From an uncultured Clostridia bacterium (GTDB lineage: Bacteria > Bacillota > Clostridia > Oscillospirales > Acutalibacteraceae), in the NCBI GenBank assembly GCA_945876745.1, contig CAMCPL010000013.1, positions 1 through 33,943 on the forward strand: a DNA stretch of 33,943 nucleotides, written 5' to 3'. The position numbers were made by a program, and so were the translations under genes. Positions 9,001 to 17,200 of this stretch are shown here, one piece after another. The first letter of the stretch is position 1. Each line of letters begins with the position of its first letter. Below the pieces are notes generated by a model. The model was not told the origin of the DNA. It did not search any database and saw only the letters and a program-made list of their open reading frames with translations.

Positions 9001-11293
9001 CAGCCTCAAGAGTGTCGCCGACATAAGCCGCCTCGTTTATCTCAACCGAGCCTATCGTACCCTTGTTTATTGTAAATTCAGCGTCCTTTGTACCGCTGAA
9101 TCTTCCCAAGCCTGTGAGAGTTGCAGTTGCGGTACCTGCGTTGATATTGTTGCTGTAAGAAACAGAATAATCCTCGCCCTCAACAAGCTTAACGCTCTCG
9201 TAGCTAACGCTTAAATTCGGAGTTTGCTCCAAACCGTTATATGTGCAATCCCTCGTCTGTTCAACTGATGCGCTTGAAATGTTGGCAGTCGAAAGCTGAC
9301 TTGTAATCCAAGTATCACGAGCATTAAACCAATCGTTAAAGCCGTTAATGAAGCCCTGAGCGTCATACGAGCTTGTAGAGCTTATACGCATATTATTCAT
9401 AAGTCCCGATTTTGCAACGGTATTGATATAATATGCCGTATCGTGAAGCACGCCTGTTTCGTCAATAGCCTCGCCTGTCAAAACCTTAATAGCCGGCTTC
9501 ATAATGCTGTACCACTGATTTTGAGCCATGCTCCAAAAATCGGAGCAGTTTGTTGCAAGAGCACCATACAGACTTAAAGGCGCCTTTTTATCATCTGAAT
9601 ATGTCGTTGTCGAGTCATTATATCTCCAACGGTAGATTCGAGTATTTTTTGTATACCAATCGTCAGTAGAAGTATAACTGTGTCCCCAACGGCTTCCGCT
9701 TCTGCCGTAGCCTATTGCATTGTCCATATCCCAAACAGGACCTGCATAAAGCATAGAATCAACCGAGTCGCTATCCTTGTAGAAATAGGTCGACGAGGTT
9801 GAGGAGTCCATATTCTTGAAATACTCCTGCGTCCAGTAATATTTAACTGCACTGTCTGCGTCCAATATTTCATTCCATTTCTTGTTTTGATACTGCGTTG
9901 CAGGAGCAGGATTTGTACAAGAGCTTGCTCCGTAAAGCATAACAGTCGCTATTAATCCCGAGCAGCTTGTCGTTGTGGATTTGCTTGGAACAACACCGCC
10001 GTTATATACCGAAGAGCCAAGAGCATAAAGTAAATCATAGGAATAGTTAAGCATATTTTTCGATATATAATCCGTACTCTTAATTACCCAGCCCTGTCGC
10101 GCATAGGCTCCGAATCCAGCATTTTCTTCAGTCCATCGCTTTGATATTTCCAATTCATACAGATAACCGCCCGAATAATCATCAGGATTTTTCAAATCAC
10201 TCGAATACTTCTTTGCACCAACCTCTAATGCCATACTCGTCAAATCGGCAGTTGCAGTATCTTTACCTGAAACGGTAAGATATGCGTTAACCTTTGTACC
10301 CGTCAAATCGGCAGGTACAACAAGTCCCGTTGCTTCGTCAACCGTACCGTTTGCAATTTCAAGATTATCATAAGCGTCGGTTACATTAATACGATTTGAT
10401 TTTATTTCAACCTTTTCGGAAAGCGAATACGAGCCGTAATACTGCTGATTAACGTATAAATCAACAGGCTTGCACACAGGCTGATACTTAACGCCGATAT
10501 ACTTTGAAAAATCATATGTAATCTGATTTCGCACAAGACTGTCGTCGTCCGCATTTGCAAGAAGCACCCACTTCTTCGCTTTCGGCATACCTAAAAGCGA
10601 GGTCGAAACGGCGAGCTTTACATTATACGGATTTTTTACATTAGCCTTATCCCAAGTACCGTTACCTCTACCCGACATTTTTTCCATAATGCCGTCATAC
10701 TCAATAGTGCCGTCCGGCGCAATAACCATAATCGTGCCGCTTGTATATGTGTCGTGGTTAGTTGAATTAACCTCGGAAATCGAGCCGCTTTGAGTATCAA
10801 TATAAACCGTACCCACATCTCCCGACTTAATTGCAACGAGCGTATAAGAATTTGTGCCTATCTTGAGCGTATATTCCTTTGAAACGCCGCCTGCGTTGAT
10901 ATCTGCAAATACCGATGTATACTCACCGCTTACGAGAGTTGTTCCGCTTATTGATGCGGTGCTTGCGCTGAACCATAGTTTAAGATTTGTACAGTCCGCA
11001 TTGCTCGGCAAAAACAGATAATACTTGTTTTCATTCGTCGCACGGCGGAATACGCCGACTGCGCCCGTCATTGTTGTTTTTGACGTGCCTCGTGTAAAGT
11101 CGTCAACATCCTGCTGAGTAAGCGAATTTTCGGGGTCTGCCCAAAAGCTCAGTCCCGAGCTTTCAAGACTTGACGGTGCGTCGGCAGCACTTGTCACAAC
11201 CGGACAGGCAATTACACTTGTAACTAAAAGTGCAATTACCGTAAGCAATGACAGTATTCTTTTTACTGGTTTGTTTCTTTTAATATTTTTCAT
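6077..11293 (-). CDS. Giant secreted CotH-kinase protein with three related beta modules and a half-dockerin
   Basis: This 1738-aa exported protein has a signal peptide (about residues 1-37). VIAC at 27-30 could be a lipobox; TSAADA could instead be a signal-peptidase I site. A CotH-type kinase domain spans about 180-670, with RGNGTW (209-214), a KKWVLLANADDDSLVRNQ stretch and the metal-site motif GPVWDMDNAIG (518-528). A YDG-like and an Ig-like segment follow. Three similar modules then recur, each carrying GP-(R/K)-(D/S) and (A/Q)YS-D-G-(V/K)-S/T signatures and ending in a LP-x-(E/G)-C motif. The C-terminus has one calcium loop (DANGDGVINAKDY). CotH of Bacillus is a spore-coat protein kinase; substrates here are unknown. 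A TTG at 11311 is in frame, but the ATG at 11293 sits 8 nt after AGAGG and is preferred. Last gene of the four-gene operon. Confidence 0.85.
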   Translation of the reverse strand: MKNIKRNKPVKRILSLLTVIALLVTSVIACPVVTSAADAPSSLESSGLSFWADPENSLTQQDVDDFTRGTSKTTMTGAVGVFRRATNENKYYLFLPSNADCTNLKLWFSASTASISGTTLVSGEYTSVFADINAGGVSKEYTLKIGTNSYTLVAIKSGDVGTVYIDTQSGSISEVNSTNHDTYTSGTIMVIAPDGTIEYDGIMEKMSGRGNGTWDKANVKNPYNVKLAVSTSLLGMPKAKKWVLLANADDDSLVRNQITYDFSKYIGVKYQPVCKPVDLYVNQQYYGSYSLSEKVEIKSNRINVTDAYDNLEIANGTVDEATGLVVPADLTGTKVNAYLTVSGKDTATADLTSMALEVGAKKYSSDLKNPDDYSGGYLYELEISKRWTEENAGFGAYARQGWVIKSTDYISKNMLNYSYDLLYALGSSVYNGGVVPSKSTTTSCSGLIATVMLYGASSCTNPAPATQYQNKKWNEILDADSAVKYYWTQEYFKNMDSSTSSTYFYKDSDSVDSMLYAGPVWDMDNAIGYGRSGSRWGHSYTSTDDWYTKNTRIYRWRYNDSTTTYSDDKKAPLSLYGALATNCSDFWSMAQNQWYSIMKPAIKVLTGEAIDETGVLHDTAYYINTVAKSGLMNNMRISSTSSYDAQGFINGFNDWFNARDTWITSQLSTANISSASVEQTRDCTYNGLEQTPNLSVSYESVKLVEGEDYSVSYSNNINAGTATATLTGLGRFSGTKDAEFTINKGTIGSVEINEAAYVGDTLEAVVKAQDGAVLTDGLSYQWKTEYGNIDGATASSYTVIDGMQGKNISVTVTGNTSDFTDTAVTSNSCFVNSGERPTGYTKTIASWDYDYSANETGLVTADETGAQYYYAATNGEKAVTGVLTASVNALDNAQIKWSGSADLYANPESSVSSDQSPVMSTSKTNNIAWGEYPYFTVEASTIGFEHISFSARLGGSKKGPRDWKLQYSLDGVTYTDIENATYSITKNKNMEQAFDMVSLPAECDNKNVVYIRVVAYTNIAINGINTIVAQTSGDASINNIRVYGASTSVVTSLSSPTITTDSIADTSEHIYNNNSVIITDTNGGADLYYSINGGEDIKYEAPFNPFTSANTVGDTVTVSAYAKHEEITSELSELVLTYAGDSIVQWHFENYSQNVSNGAVFSNGGAYDESAKMTAVADSKNMYVPYWHADNKAFLLAPDDGALWSADSGFYYELSTVGYSNIAFSAKAYTTAQGPKSVQLQYSLDGKSWSSASDNITLTATGTLSQLLYNAPLPAECANKSVVYIRLVTVENLTCSGTTLHNSLSKGNLYVNDIIVSGNNDTETLKMPYTNRTTDYFSTSAIKYHSVDGVPMKYSVIDANGNMIMSGDYVETGIDIYNSGKLNTFSSGPYTVSVWEHNGDDASAINVKKFYYKGETVTKFNYNDTTKLFADYVDATLTSVGNTSGAYAGTLSMYPNAQTATTLSYTGAYGVKTSWASDNRFTATKVLDNEQGNGYWLIKTSSKGYCDLTLNLEQISSNKGPRDWGVAYSTDGVSYTFVAKSNVRAISNDATNSPIESYNNLPLPSGCDNADELYIKIFINGGESVDATELESVVKGNTGINGIELSGVRIPQLLDVVFTTKAVLTDDGAISDTLVDGYVFVNGNAYETKNGSFTMQIMQGESYSFYASINENATFASDIQTVKADVGCEHVIGINPYDANGDGVINAKDYAMIYKYDRFASIRTVLLDGFDAFYNTKQ

Positions 11294-11319
11294 TTTATAT
11301 GCCTCTGTCAAAAGACGAA

Positions 11320-13245
11320 TTATCTGGTGGATTTTATCTTTGCCTCACCGATTTTTGTGTCCCAATCAACTGCCGCCGGTGTTGTAGTTGAATCTCCCAC
11401 GGCTGTATATTCCTCATTTTCGCTCAACGCATAAGAGGAATAAAGGAATTTTGTACACTTATTCTGTGAAGCCTTAACAAGCGCACCGCTTGAATTTTTA
11501 ATTGTTATAATCTGTCTGCGTGAGCTGTCGTCAGCACTTATTGCGCCGTCAGTTGACGAGTTTGAAGTGCTTTTCTTTATTTTTGCGAGAATATTAGCTT
11601 GATCGGCAATCGTAACCTCTGTCAGCTTCTTGCTTTCGCCGACAACAGTACCTGCCGTAATCTTAAAGTAATCTCGTATTTGATTATTTTCGTCAAGCCT
11701 TACTTTAAGATTAGTATCCGCCACGCCGTTGACTGTGTTGTTTACTCGGCGCACCTTAAATGACGATTTTTCAAGCGCAATGCAGGTTATGTTGCCGCCC
11801 GAAATATGTATTCTGTCATCCGTATCAATAGCGTCGCACGCCGATGATACTATCGAAGCAACGCCGCCCTTGCAATAAAAATCATCACATCTTATTGCGT
11901 CGCCGTTGGTTTTTATGTTTACATTGCCCGACTCGATAGTCACCTTGCCGTAAGAGAAAATACCCTTTGCCGAGCCGGAAGCGGCGGCAAGCTTATGAGT
12001 TGAAGTATTCGCCGCAGTAGTCATATCAAGCGTTAAATTCTTGATAGTAACGCTCTTTGTCGAGCATAGGCAATTGTCGGCATTCGTCCTTGACTCAACG
12101 GTAAGACTTCCGTTACCCTTTAATGTCAGCTTCGATTCGTTATATATAACGCCCGTGTAGCTGTTTGCGGTTGAATGGAAGGTTGATGAAGTACCTGTCG
12201 GAAATACCAAATCAACATTCGGCGCCATATTGCTTTCCGCAATCTGCTTAATTGCGTCGTCCATCGAATCGGTTGCCTCAACCTCTGTTTCAAGGAAGGT
12301 TCTTTCAGTCTCAATACTGCTGTCCTGAATTTGAAGAATATTGCCCTTGTTGTAGGAAATATTTACGTTTTCAAACCTTATTTCGCATTCCGCCGTATTC
12401 GGAAGAGTAACGACTATTCTGCCGTGCCATTCGTTTGTATCACTCGTAACGACATAATTCTTCGCCTCGGTGATTTTTACCAATCCTTCGGAAATCGAAA
12501 CGCCCGATTTAGCAGTAGTTTTTGCAGTTGAATTCTTGCCGAGAATAATGTGATTTTCTCTCTTGCTTGTATTCGTATCATTACCCGAAGCGGTATTTCC
12601 CCCGCTTGATTTGTTCGGCTTGTCCTCAACAACCGTAACCTTTTTACCGTCCTGTTGAACAACGGCGGTCGTTCCGTCCTCCTCCTGTTCAACTGTTACG
12701 TTAATCAGATTACCGTTCTCGTCGGTATCGAGCTTAATGAACAAATTGTCCTGAATGTCAATTTGCGAAAGCACCTGGAAATATTCTGCTTTGTCGCCGT
12801 CCTTGTCAACGTCCGTTACGTCAAGCAAAGCAATAATATTGCCTTCTTCGTCAAACAAAGCGTGCATAAGCACAATGCTGTTATTCTCGTCATACGAAAT
12901 CACAACATTACCCGCTTCATTTTTTGAAAGCGCAATAACCTGACCGATAAGCTCAAAAGCTGAAGCCTCAAGCGCATTGCCCTGCGAGTCAACAGCGCTT
13001 TCAACATAGCCGCCGATAACCGTCACGCCGTCCTTGTCAAACACCGGAACGACAGTCAGCTTGTTATTATCGCTGTCTGCTAATTCAATTTTTTCGTGCA
13101 ATATTTCTTCGCTGGGTTGCTGTTCCTCGCCTATTTGAGTTACATCAAGCTTCTCGCTGACTGTTGCGTCAAGACCCGAACACGAAGCAAGCGAAACGCA
13201 AAGCAATACGCAAAGAACTACTGCCGATATTTTCTTAAGTTTCAT
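11320..13245 (-). CDS. Cthe_2159-type beta-helix carbohydrate-binding lipoprotein
   Basis: This 641-aa surface lipoprotein has a signal peptide ending in the lipobox LASC (residues 20-23). About 200 residues of acidic beta-rich repeats follow, then a Ser/Thr/Asn-rich linker (about 215-230). The C-terminal half is a right-handed beta-helix of the Cthe_2159 carbohydrate-binding family: GVSISEGLVKI, then repeated turns such as IKNLTLDM, GKVTIESGNVNIKTNGDAIRCDD, and SACDAIDTDDRIHISGGN. Cthe_2159 of Clostridium thermocellum is reported to bind cellulose and polygalacturonate. The gene lies between DUF4956 (16 bp) and CotH (26 bp to the chosen ATG) in one operon. I infer a wall- or glycan-anchoring role for the CotH system; the ligand is unknown. 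Confidence 0.8.
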   Translation of the reverse strand: MKLKKISAVVLCVLLCVSLASCSGLDATVSEKLDVTQIGEEQQPSEEILHEKIELADSDNNKLTVVPVFDKDGVTVIGGYVESAVDSQGNALEASAFELIGQVIALSKNEAGNVVISYDENNSIVLMHALFDEEGNIIALLDVTDVDKDGDKAEYFQVLSQIDIQDNLFIKLDTDENGNLINVTVEQEEDGTTAVVQQDGKKVTVVEDKPNKSSGGNTASGNDTNTSKRENHIILGKNSTAKTTAKSGVSISEGLVKITEAKNYVVTSDTNEWHGRIVVTLPNTAECEIRFENVNISYNKGNILQIQDSSIETERTFLETEVEATDSMDDAIKQIAESNMAPNVDLVFPTGTSSTFHSTANSYTGVIYNESKLTLKGNGSLTVESRTNADNCLCSTKSVTIKNLTLDMTTAANTSTHKLAAASGSAKGIFSYGKVTIESGNVNIKTNGDAIRCDDFYCKGGVASIVSSACDAIDTDDRIHISGGNITCIALEKSSFKVRRVNNTVNGVADTNLKVRLDENNQIRDYFKITAGTVVGESKKLTEVTIADQANILAKIKKSTSNSSTDGAISADDSSRRQIITIKNSSGALVKASQNKCTKFLYSSYALSENEEYTAVGDSTTTPAAVDWDTKIGEAKIKSTR

Positions 13246-13261
13246 TTTATATCCCTGTCAA

Positions 13262-13966
13262 TTATTGAAAATGGAAGCTCTTTGTTGCAGGAGCCTCTGT
13301 CGAAAGCATAATTTTAAGATTGCCGTTCATAGCACGAAGCTCGTCGAGCATTTTTCTGATATCCTTGTCGTCCTTGAGGTTAACTGAAAACGAAAGCTCA
13401 AACAATGCGCCGAAATCAACCGACTTAACTCTTGCGAGCTTGAATGAATTTGTATACTTCTTGAGCACGTCGTCGAATACGCCTACATAGTTGAGCGTTT
13501 CGGGAACGGTAATTTTCAGCTCATATGTATTGCCCTTCTTGCCTGCGTAATTAACAAAGTGCAAAACAAGAATGATTACGCAAAGAACTGCAACTGCAAG
13601 CGCCGCATAAATCCAATATCCCAGTCCGCAGGTAAGACCCATTGTAACGCTCATAAACACAAACGCAATATCCTTCGGGTCGCCGGGCGCACTACGGAAA
13701 CGAACAAGCGCAAACGCACCTGCAAGCGAAAATGCCGTTGCAACATTATTGCCGATTACCAAAATAACCATACCTACAATCGGAGCAAGCAGTATAAGAG
13801 ATACGCAAAATGCCTGACTGTAGCCCTCTTTTTTGTGGGTAAGCATATAAACGAGGCTGATAACAAAGCCGATGATTGAAGCAGAAATAACTACCTCAAG
13901 TACGCTCTGCCAGCTAAGCATTGTAGCGTAGTCGCCACTCGTTAAATTATAAAGAAAATCCTGCAT
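13262..13966 (-). CDS. DUF4956 membrane protein
   Basis: This 234-aa protein has four likely membrane segments (about residues 22-43, 52-72, 76-90 and 101-139, the last probably two) and a soluble C-terminal alpha/beta domain (145-234). The conserved signature is AFSLAGAFALVRFRSAPGDPKDIAFVFMS-like (about 78-106; key residues R89, R91, D96, D99). No biochemical function is established for DUF4956, which occurs next to VTC-domain and CotH genes. In yeast VTC the membrane part coordinates polyphosphate with arginines, so R89/R91 make a channel role thinkable; this is only inference. Its ribosome binding site AGGAGGAAG is strong. It follows the VTC gene by 11 bp. Confidence 0.85.
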   Translation of the reverse strand: MQDFLYNLTSGDYATMLSWQSVLEVVISASIIGFVISLVYMLTHKKEGYSQAFCVSLILLAPIVGMVILVIGNNVATAFSLAGAFALVRFRSAPGDPKDIAFVFMSVTMGLTCGLGYWIYAALAVAVLCVIILVLHFVNYAGKKGNTYELKITVPETLNYVGVFDDVLKKYTNSFKLARVKSVDFGALFELSFSVNLKDDKDIRKMLDELRAMNGNLKIMLSTEAPATKSFHFQ

Positions 13967-13977
13967 TTTTCTTCCTC

Positions 13978-14760
13978 CTAAAAATTAATAAAATAATCAA
14001 AATCTACCTGTCTGCCGTTTTCGTCAGTCAGATAATAGTTTAACAAATGAGCTTCGGCGTCCCTCTTGTACTTAACGCCGTATTTTGAAAAGCCGTGACT
14101 GAAAAGCTCGTTTTCGCTCAATAGCCTTGTCAGCCAAAGCGGCATTGCGCCGAGAATTTTTATCTCCATTATGTAAACGTCATTCGGCAGTAAAAGCTCG
14201 TCCTCTTCTGTTTCTCCGAAGGTAAAGTTGCTTCGCCTCGTTCTGACGTTTCTGTCGAAGGTCATTCTGAAATTCTTGTCCTCCTTGCCGAAAAGCGCAA
14301 GCCTGTCATATTGAACATAAAGTGCCGGTGCAACCTTGTTTTTGCTGAAATAATAAGCAAGCTCGTTTGCAACCTGATTAGAAAGATAATCCTTTGTTTC
14401 GGGCATAATACCCTCGTTAACAAACGGCGCAACCTCCCTGTTTCTGATTTTTATTCTGCGCTTGTTGCCCACGCCGTTGCACTTCTTCTTTATTTCCATA
14501 AAGATTTTGTCGTCGGGCTCGTTTTTCGGATAGTACGAACGAAGTCGCATCTTTTCCTTGTAAGCCTTACCTGCCGAATTGTCACGTATAACATCGTGAT
14601 TAATCGTATCGTAATATATGCTGTAAATCCTGTACTCATTACCGTTTAGGCAGTAGTCGTCAAGCTCCATATATTCGAGTAATATCGGCAGTATTGAGTC
14701 AAGCTTCTCTTTTGAAATAAGATATTTTTTCTCGTATCGCTTAAATGTTGCGATAGCCAT
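13978..14760 (-). CDS. VTC-domain polyphosphate polymerase-like protein (tunnel fold)
   Basis: This 260-aa cytoplasmic protein is of the VTC superfamily (triphosphate tunnel metalloenzyme fold), whose yeast member Vtc4 polymerises ATP gamma-phosphate into polyphosphate. Basic and acidic strand motifs typical of the tunnel are visible: FKRYEKKYL (6-14), EKMRLRSYY (69-77), FMEIKKK (87-93), NKRRIKIR (99-106), the later FRMTFDRNVRTRRS strand and YIMEIKIL. Unlike eukaryotic Vtc4 it has no SPX or membrane domain; the next gene, DUF4956, could supply the membrane part. It is the first gene of the operon, with a strong GGGAGGTGG ribosome binding site. Polymerase activity itself is not proven for this bacterial branch. 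Confidence 0.85.
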   Translation of the reverse strand: MAIATFKRYEKKYLISKEKLDSILPILLEYMELDDYCLNGNEYRIYSIYYDTINHDVIRDNSAGKAYKEKMRLRSYYPKNEPDDKIFMEIKKKCNGVGNKRRIKIRNREVAPFVNEGIMPETKDYLSNQVANELAYYFSKNKVAPALYVQYDRLALFGKEDKNFRMTFDRNVRTRRSNFTFGETEEDELLLPNDVYIMEIKILGAMPLWLTRLLSENELFSHGFSKYGVKYKRDAEAHLLNYYLTDENGRQVDFDYFINF

Positions 14761-14793
14761 AATCCACCTCCCGACTGAGCTTTACATAGATTT

Positions 14794-14807
14794 TACATAC
14801 CTATGTA
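14794..14807. promoter_or_regulatory. Operator-like palindrome at the VTC operon start site
   Basis: TACATA-CC-TATGTA has perfect 6-bp arms and sits at the expected transcription start of the VTC operon. It is embedded in a cluster of TTTACAT-like words at 14781, 14792, 14804 (TGTACAT) and 14811, with the reverse ATGTAAA at 14866. The first two are 11 bp apart, the direct-repeat spacing common for OmpR-type regulators. Confidence 0.5.
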
Positions 14808-14808
14808 C

Positions 14809-14838
14809 ATTTTACATTATTTTCAACGTCAAAGTCAA
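14809..14838 (-). promoter_or_regulatory. Promoter of the VTC-DUF4956-CBM-CotH operon (TTGACT-N18-TAAAAT)
   Basis: On the minus strand TTGACT (14833-14838) and TAAAAT (14809-14814) are separated by 18 bp. The leader to the ATG at 14760 is about 40 nt and contains the TACATA/TATGTA palindrome. Confidence 0.55.
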
Positions 14839-14971
14839 GATTAAAGATAAAATTAACCTTATATAATGTAAAATTCACTTTTTATTTACAAATATTAATA
14901 TCTGTAATATTGTTATTTTTCAGCACTCTATTCTCATCTTGCCTAACGAATATTATTAAATATATCTAAAC

Positions 14972-15000
14972 TTGATTAATGACTGCAAATGATTTACAAT
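14972..15000 (+). promoter_or_regulatory. Promoter of the two-component operon (TTGATT-N17-TACAAT)
   Basis: TTGATT (14972-14977) and TACAAT (14995-15000) are exactly 17 bp apart on the plus strand. The start site would be near 15007, giving a very short leader with GAGGTGAG as ribosome binding site. The remainder of the 260-bp divergent region is AT-rich and holds the opposite promoter. Confidence 0.65.
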
Positions 15001-15020
15001 AAAGACATAGAGGTGAGCTT

Positions 15021-16142
15021 ATGAAGCGAATAAAAAAGTTCTTGAGGGATATGAAAATCAACACCCGAATAACCCTTTCCTGTATCGGCGGCATATTTAC
15101 TGCAGCACTGATTACCGGATTGGCTGAACTATTTGTAGAACATAATTTCCCCGAAATTCAGGACGAGCTTATTGAGATATTAAGTCACCCAGGCTTCACA
15201 TGGACGCTGATAGCAATAGGTCTTATTTTTGCAATTATTCTTGTTTCCTACATAACGAGCAAAACTATTGTCAAGCCTATCAATATGTTTTGCGACGGCG
15301 TTAGAGAAATATCAAACGGCAATCTTGATTACAAAATCGACTACTACGGAAAAAACGAGCTTGGCATAACTGCCGAGGCGTTTAACGAAATGACCGATAA
15401 GCTCAAGGAGTCAATGGACGCTCTGCAAGCAGTTGAAAAATCAAGAAAGCAATTGATTGCCGGTGTTACCCACGATTTAAGAACGCCGCTAACCACTATC
15501 AAGGGATATACCGAGGGACTTCGTGACGGAATTGCAAACACTCCCGAAAAGCAGCACGAATATCTCCAAACTATTTACTATTCCGCCCTTGATATGCAAC
15601 GACTTCTTGATGAGCTTTTGAACGTTTCAAATCTTGAAACGGGAAAAATCGAGCTAAATTTTCAACCGTGTAATCTCTATGAATATTTAACCGAGTATAT
15701 GTCGGAAGCGTCTTATCTTTTAGAGAAAAAAGGCGTCGAATTTTCGTTTGATGCTTCCAACTTCGACAAAGAAACTACCGTAATGCTCGACCCCGACAGA
15801 TTTTTGAGGGTATTGTCAAATCTTATGACAAACGCAATCAAATATTCCTCAAAAATCAGAAAGCCCAAAATAACAATTTCCCTGCAAAGATACGAAAAAA
15901 GCGTTATCATAACAGTTAAGGACAACGGCATAGGCATAAGCAAGGAAAATCTGCCTCACATTTTTGAAACCTTTTTCCGTGCCGACCAAGCAAGAACAAG
16001 GGTCTCAAACGGTTCAGGTCTCGGACTTTCCGTGTGTAAGGAAATCATAGAGCTTCACCACGGAAAAATATGGGCAAAAAGTACCGAAGGTGAGGAAACC
16101 TCAATTATTATATCACTGCCGAAAATTACACAGGAGGACTGA
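15021..16142 (+). CDS. Sensor histidine kinase (HAMP, HisKA, HATPase)
   Basis: This 373-aa membrane kinase senses an envelope signal and phosphorylates the next gene's product. Two membrane segments (about 16-38 and 59-79) enclose only about 20 extracytoplasmic residues, so the signal is probably read within the membrane or through a partner. HAMP spans about 79-131. HisKA has the phospho-accepting H151 in VTHDLRTP. The ATPase domain has the N box around N271 (NLMTNAIKYS), DNGIG (301-305) and GSGLGLS (331-337). All catalytic motifs are intact. It is divergent from the VTC-CotH operon, which suggests that operon as a target, but the sequence does not prove it. Confidence 0.95.
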   Translation: MKRIKKFLRDMKINTRITLSCIGGIFTAALITGLAELFVEHNFPEIQDELIEILSHPGFTWTLIAIGLIFAIILVSYITSKTIVKPINMFCDGVREISNGNLDYKIDYYGKNELGITAEAFNEMTDKLKESMDALQAVEKSRKQLIAGVTHDLRTPLTTIKGYTEGLRDGIANTPEKQHEYLQTIYYSALDMQRLLDELLNVSNLETGKIELNFQPCNLYEYLTEYMSEASYLLEKKGVEFSFDASNFDKETTVMLDPDRFLRVLSNLMTNAIKYSSKIRKPKITISLQRYEKSVIITVKDNGIGISKENLPHIFETFFRADQARTRVSNGSGLGLSVCKEIIELHHGKIWAKSTEGEETSIIISLPKITQED

Positions 16143-16144
16143 TT

Positions 16145-16831
16145 ATGGCATACAAGATACTTATCGTAGAAGACGACGAAAACATTTCGAGACTTGAAAG
16201 AGATTACCTCGAAGCAAACGATTTTGAGGTTGACTGCGCCTATGACGGCATTGAGGGCTTGCGTATGGCAAGAAACAACGAATACGCACTTCTCATTCTC
16301 GATATTATGCTTCCGGGAATTGACGGTCTCGAAATTTGTAAAGCTATTCGTGATACTATAAATACACCCATAATTTTAGTCAGCGCAAAGCGTGACGATT
16401 TTGATAAGGTTCAGGGCTTCGGCTTCGGCGCAGACGATTATATAGTAAAGCCGTTCAGCCCATCTGAGCTTGTTGCAAGGGTAAAGGCTCATATAAGCAG
16501 ATATGAACGCCTGACCACTCCGCCCGAAAATGATGTTATAATAATCAACGCTTTGAGAATAGAAAAGGACAGTCGCCGAGTTTTCTATCACGACCAGGAA
16601 ATCACCTTTACAAATAAAGAATTTGATCTGCTTGCAACTCTCGCGCAAAACCCGAATACCGTATATACAAAACAAGACCTTATCAGTATGATATGGAAAT
16701 ACGAAGCCGTCGGCGACACTTCAACCGTCACCGTTCACATCAACCGTATTCGTGAAAAACTTTTCGCAATCAACCCAAACACAGAAATTATCAACACCGT
16801 CTGGGGCAAAGGCTACCGATTTTATAAGTAA
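16145..16831 (+). CDS. OmpR/PhoB-family response regulator
   Basis: This 228-aa DNA-binding regulator is phosphorylated by the kinase encoded 2 bp upstream. The receiver domain (1-120) has the acidic pocket VEDDEN, the phospho-acceptor D53 in LLILDIMLPG and the conserved lysine in YIVKPFSP. The winged helix (about 130-228) ends in the typical TVWGKGYRFYK string. GGAGG overlaps the end of the kinase gene, so the two are translated together. OmpR-type proteins bind direct repeats about 10-11 bp apart; the TTTACAT words near 14781-14817 are the obvious local candidates. Confidence 0.95.
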   Translation: MAYKILIVEDDENISRLERDYLEANDFEVDCAYDGIEGLRMARNNEYALLILDIMLPGIDGLEICKAIRDTINTPIILVSAKRDDFDKVQGFGFGADDYIVKPFSPSELVARVKAHISRYERLTTPPENDVIIINALRIEKDSRRVFYHDQEITFTNKEFDLLATLAQNPNTVYTKQDLISMIWKYEAVGDTSTVTVHINRIREKLFAINPNTEIINTVWGKGYRFYK

Positions 16832-16909
16832 AAATGAAGCATTGACTCAAACAATATGAAGTCGCTTCGCTATGAAAAATAAAACTGACCATCAATGCTT
16901 TCCCCTGTT

Positions 16910-17200
16910 TTAACCAACAAAGGCTCCCCTTGATACTCAAATCAATGGGAGCCTAACACTTTAAGACTAAACGCTGTTTTAACAGAAAAAGGCTCCCCTT
17001 GTTTTGAGAATCAAGGGGGGCTGTCTCGCTACTGCGAGACTGAGGGGATAAAAGGACAAAACCGCTTGCGGTGGAGAGATTCGATTCATCATTTGCAAAA
17101 TCGGACGAGCAATGCTCGTCCCTACGGGATTTCGCAAAAACGAAACGACTTCGTAAATGTTAAAACTACCGTAGGGACGATTATCAATCGTCCGAAAATA
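16910..17200. repeat. Cluster of dispersed palindromic repeats (copy R1) between the response regulator and hpf
   Basis: This 436-bp gene-free stretch holds several palindromes. AGGCTCCCCTTGAT (16921-16934) pairs with ATCAATGGGAGCCT (16941-16954) with one mismatch. CCCCTTG/CAAGGGG follows at about 16995-17018. A GTCTCGC-tact-GCGAGAC hairpin lies near 17031. GGACGAGC pairs with GCTCGTCC within 17103-17121. The block 16969-17121 recurs, reverse-complemented and slightly shorter, at 22542-22649. The opening part is also partly duplicated in tandem (16910 and 16974). No ORF is convincing here. The nature is REP- or MITE-like; one or more of the hairpins may also terminate the response-regulator transcript. 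Confidence 0.75.
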
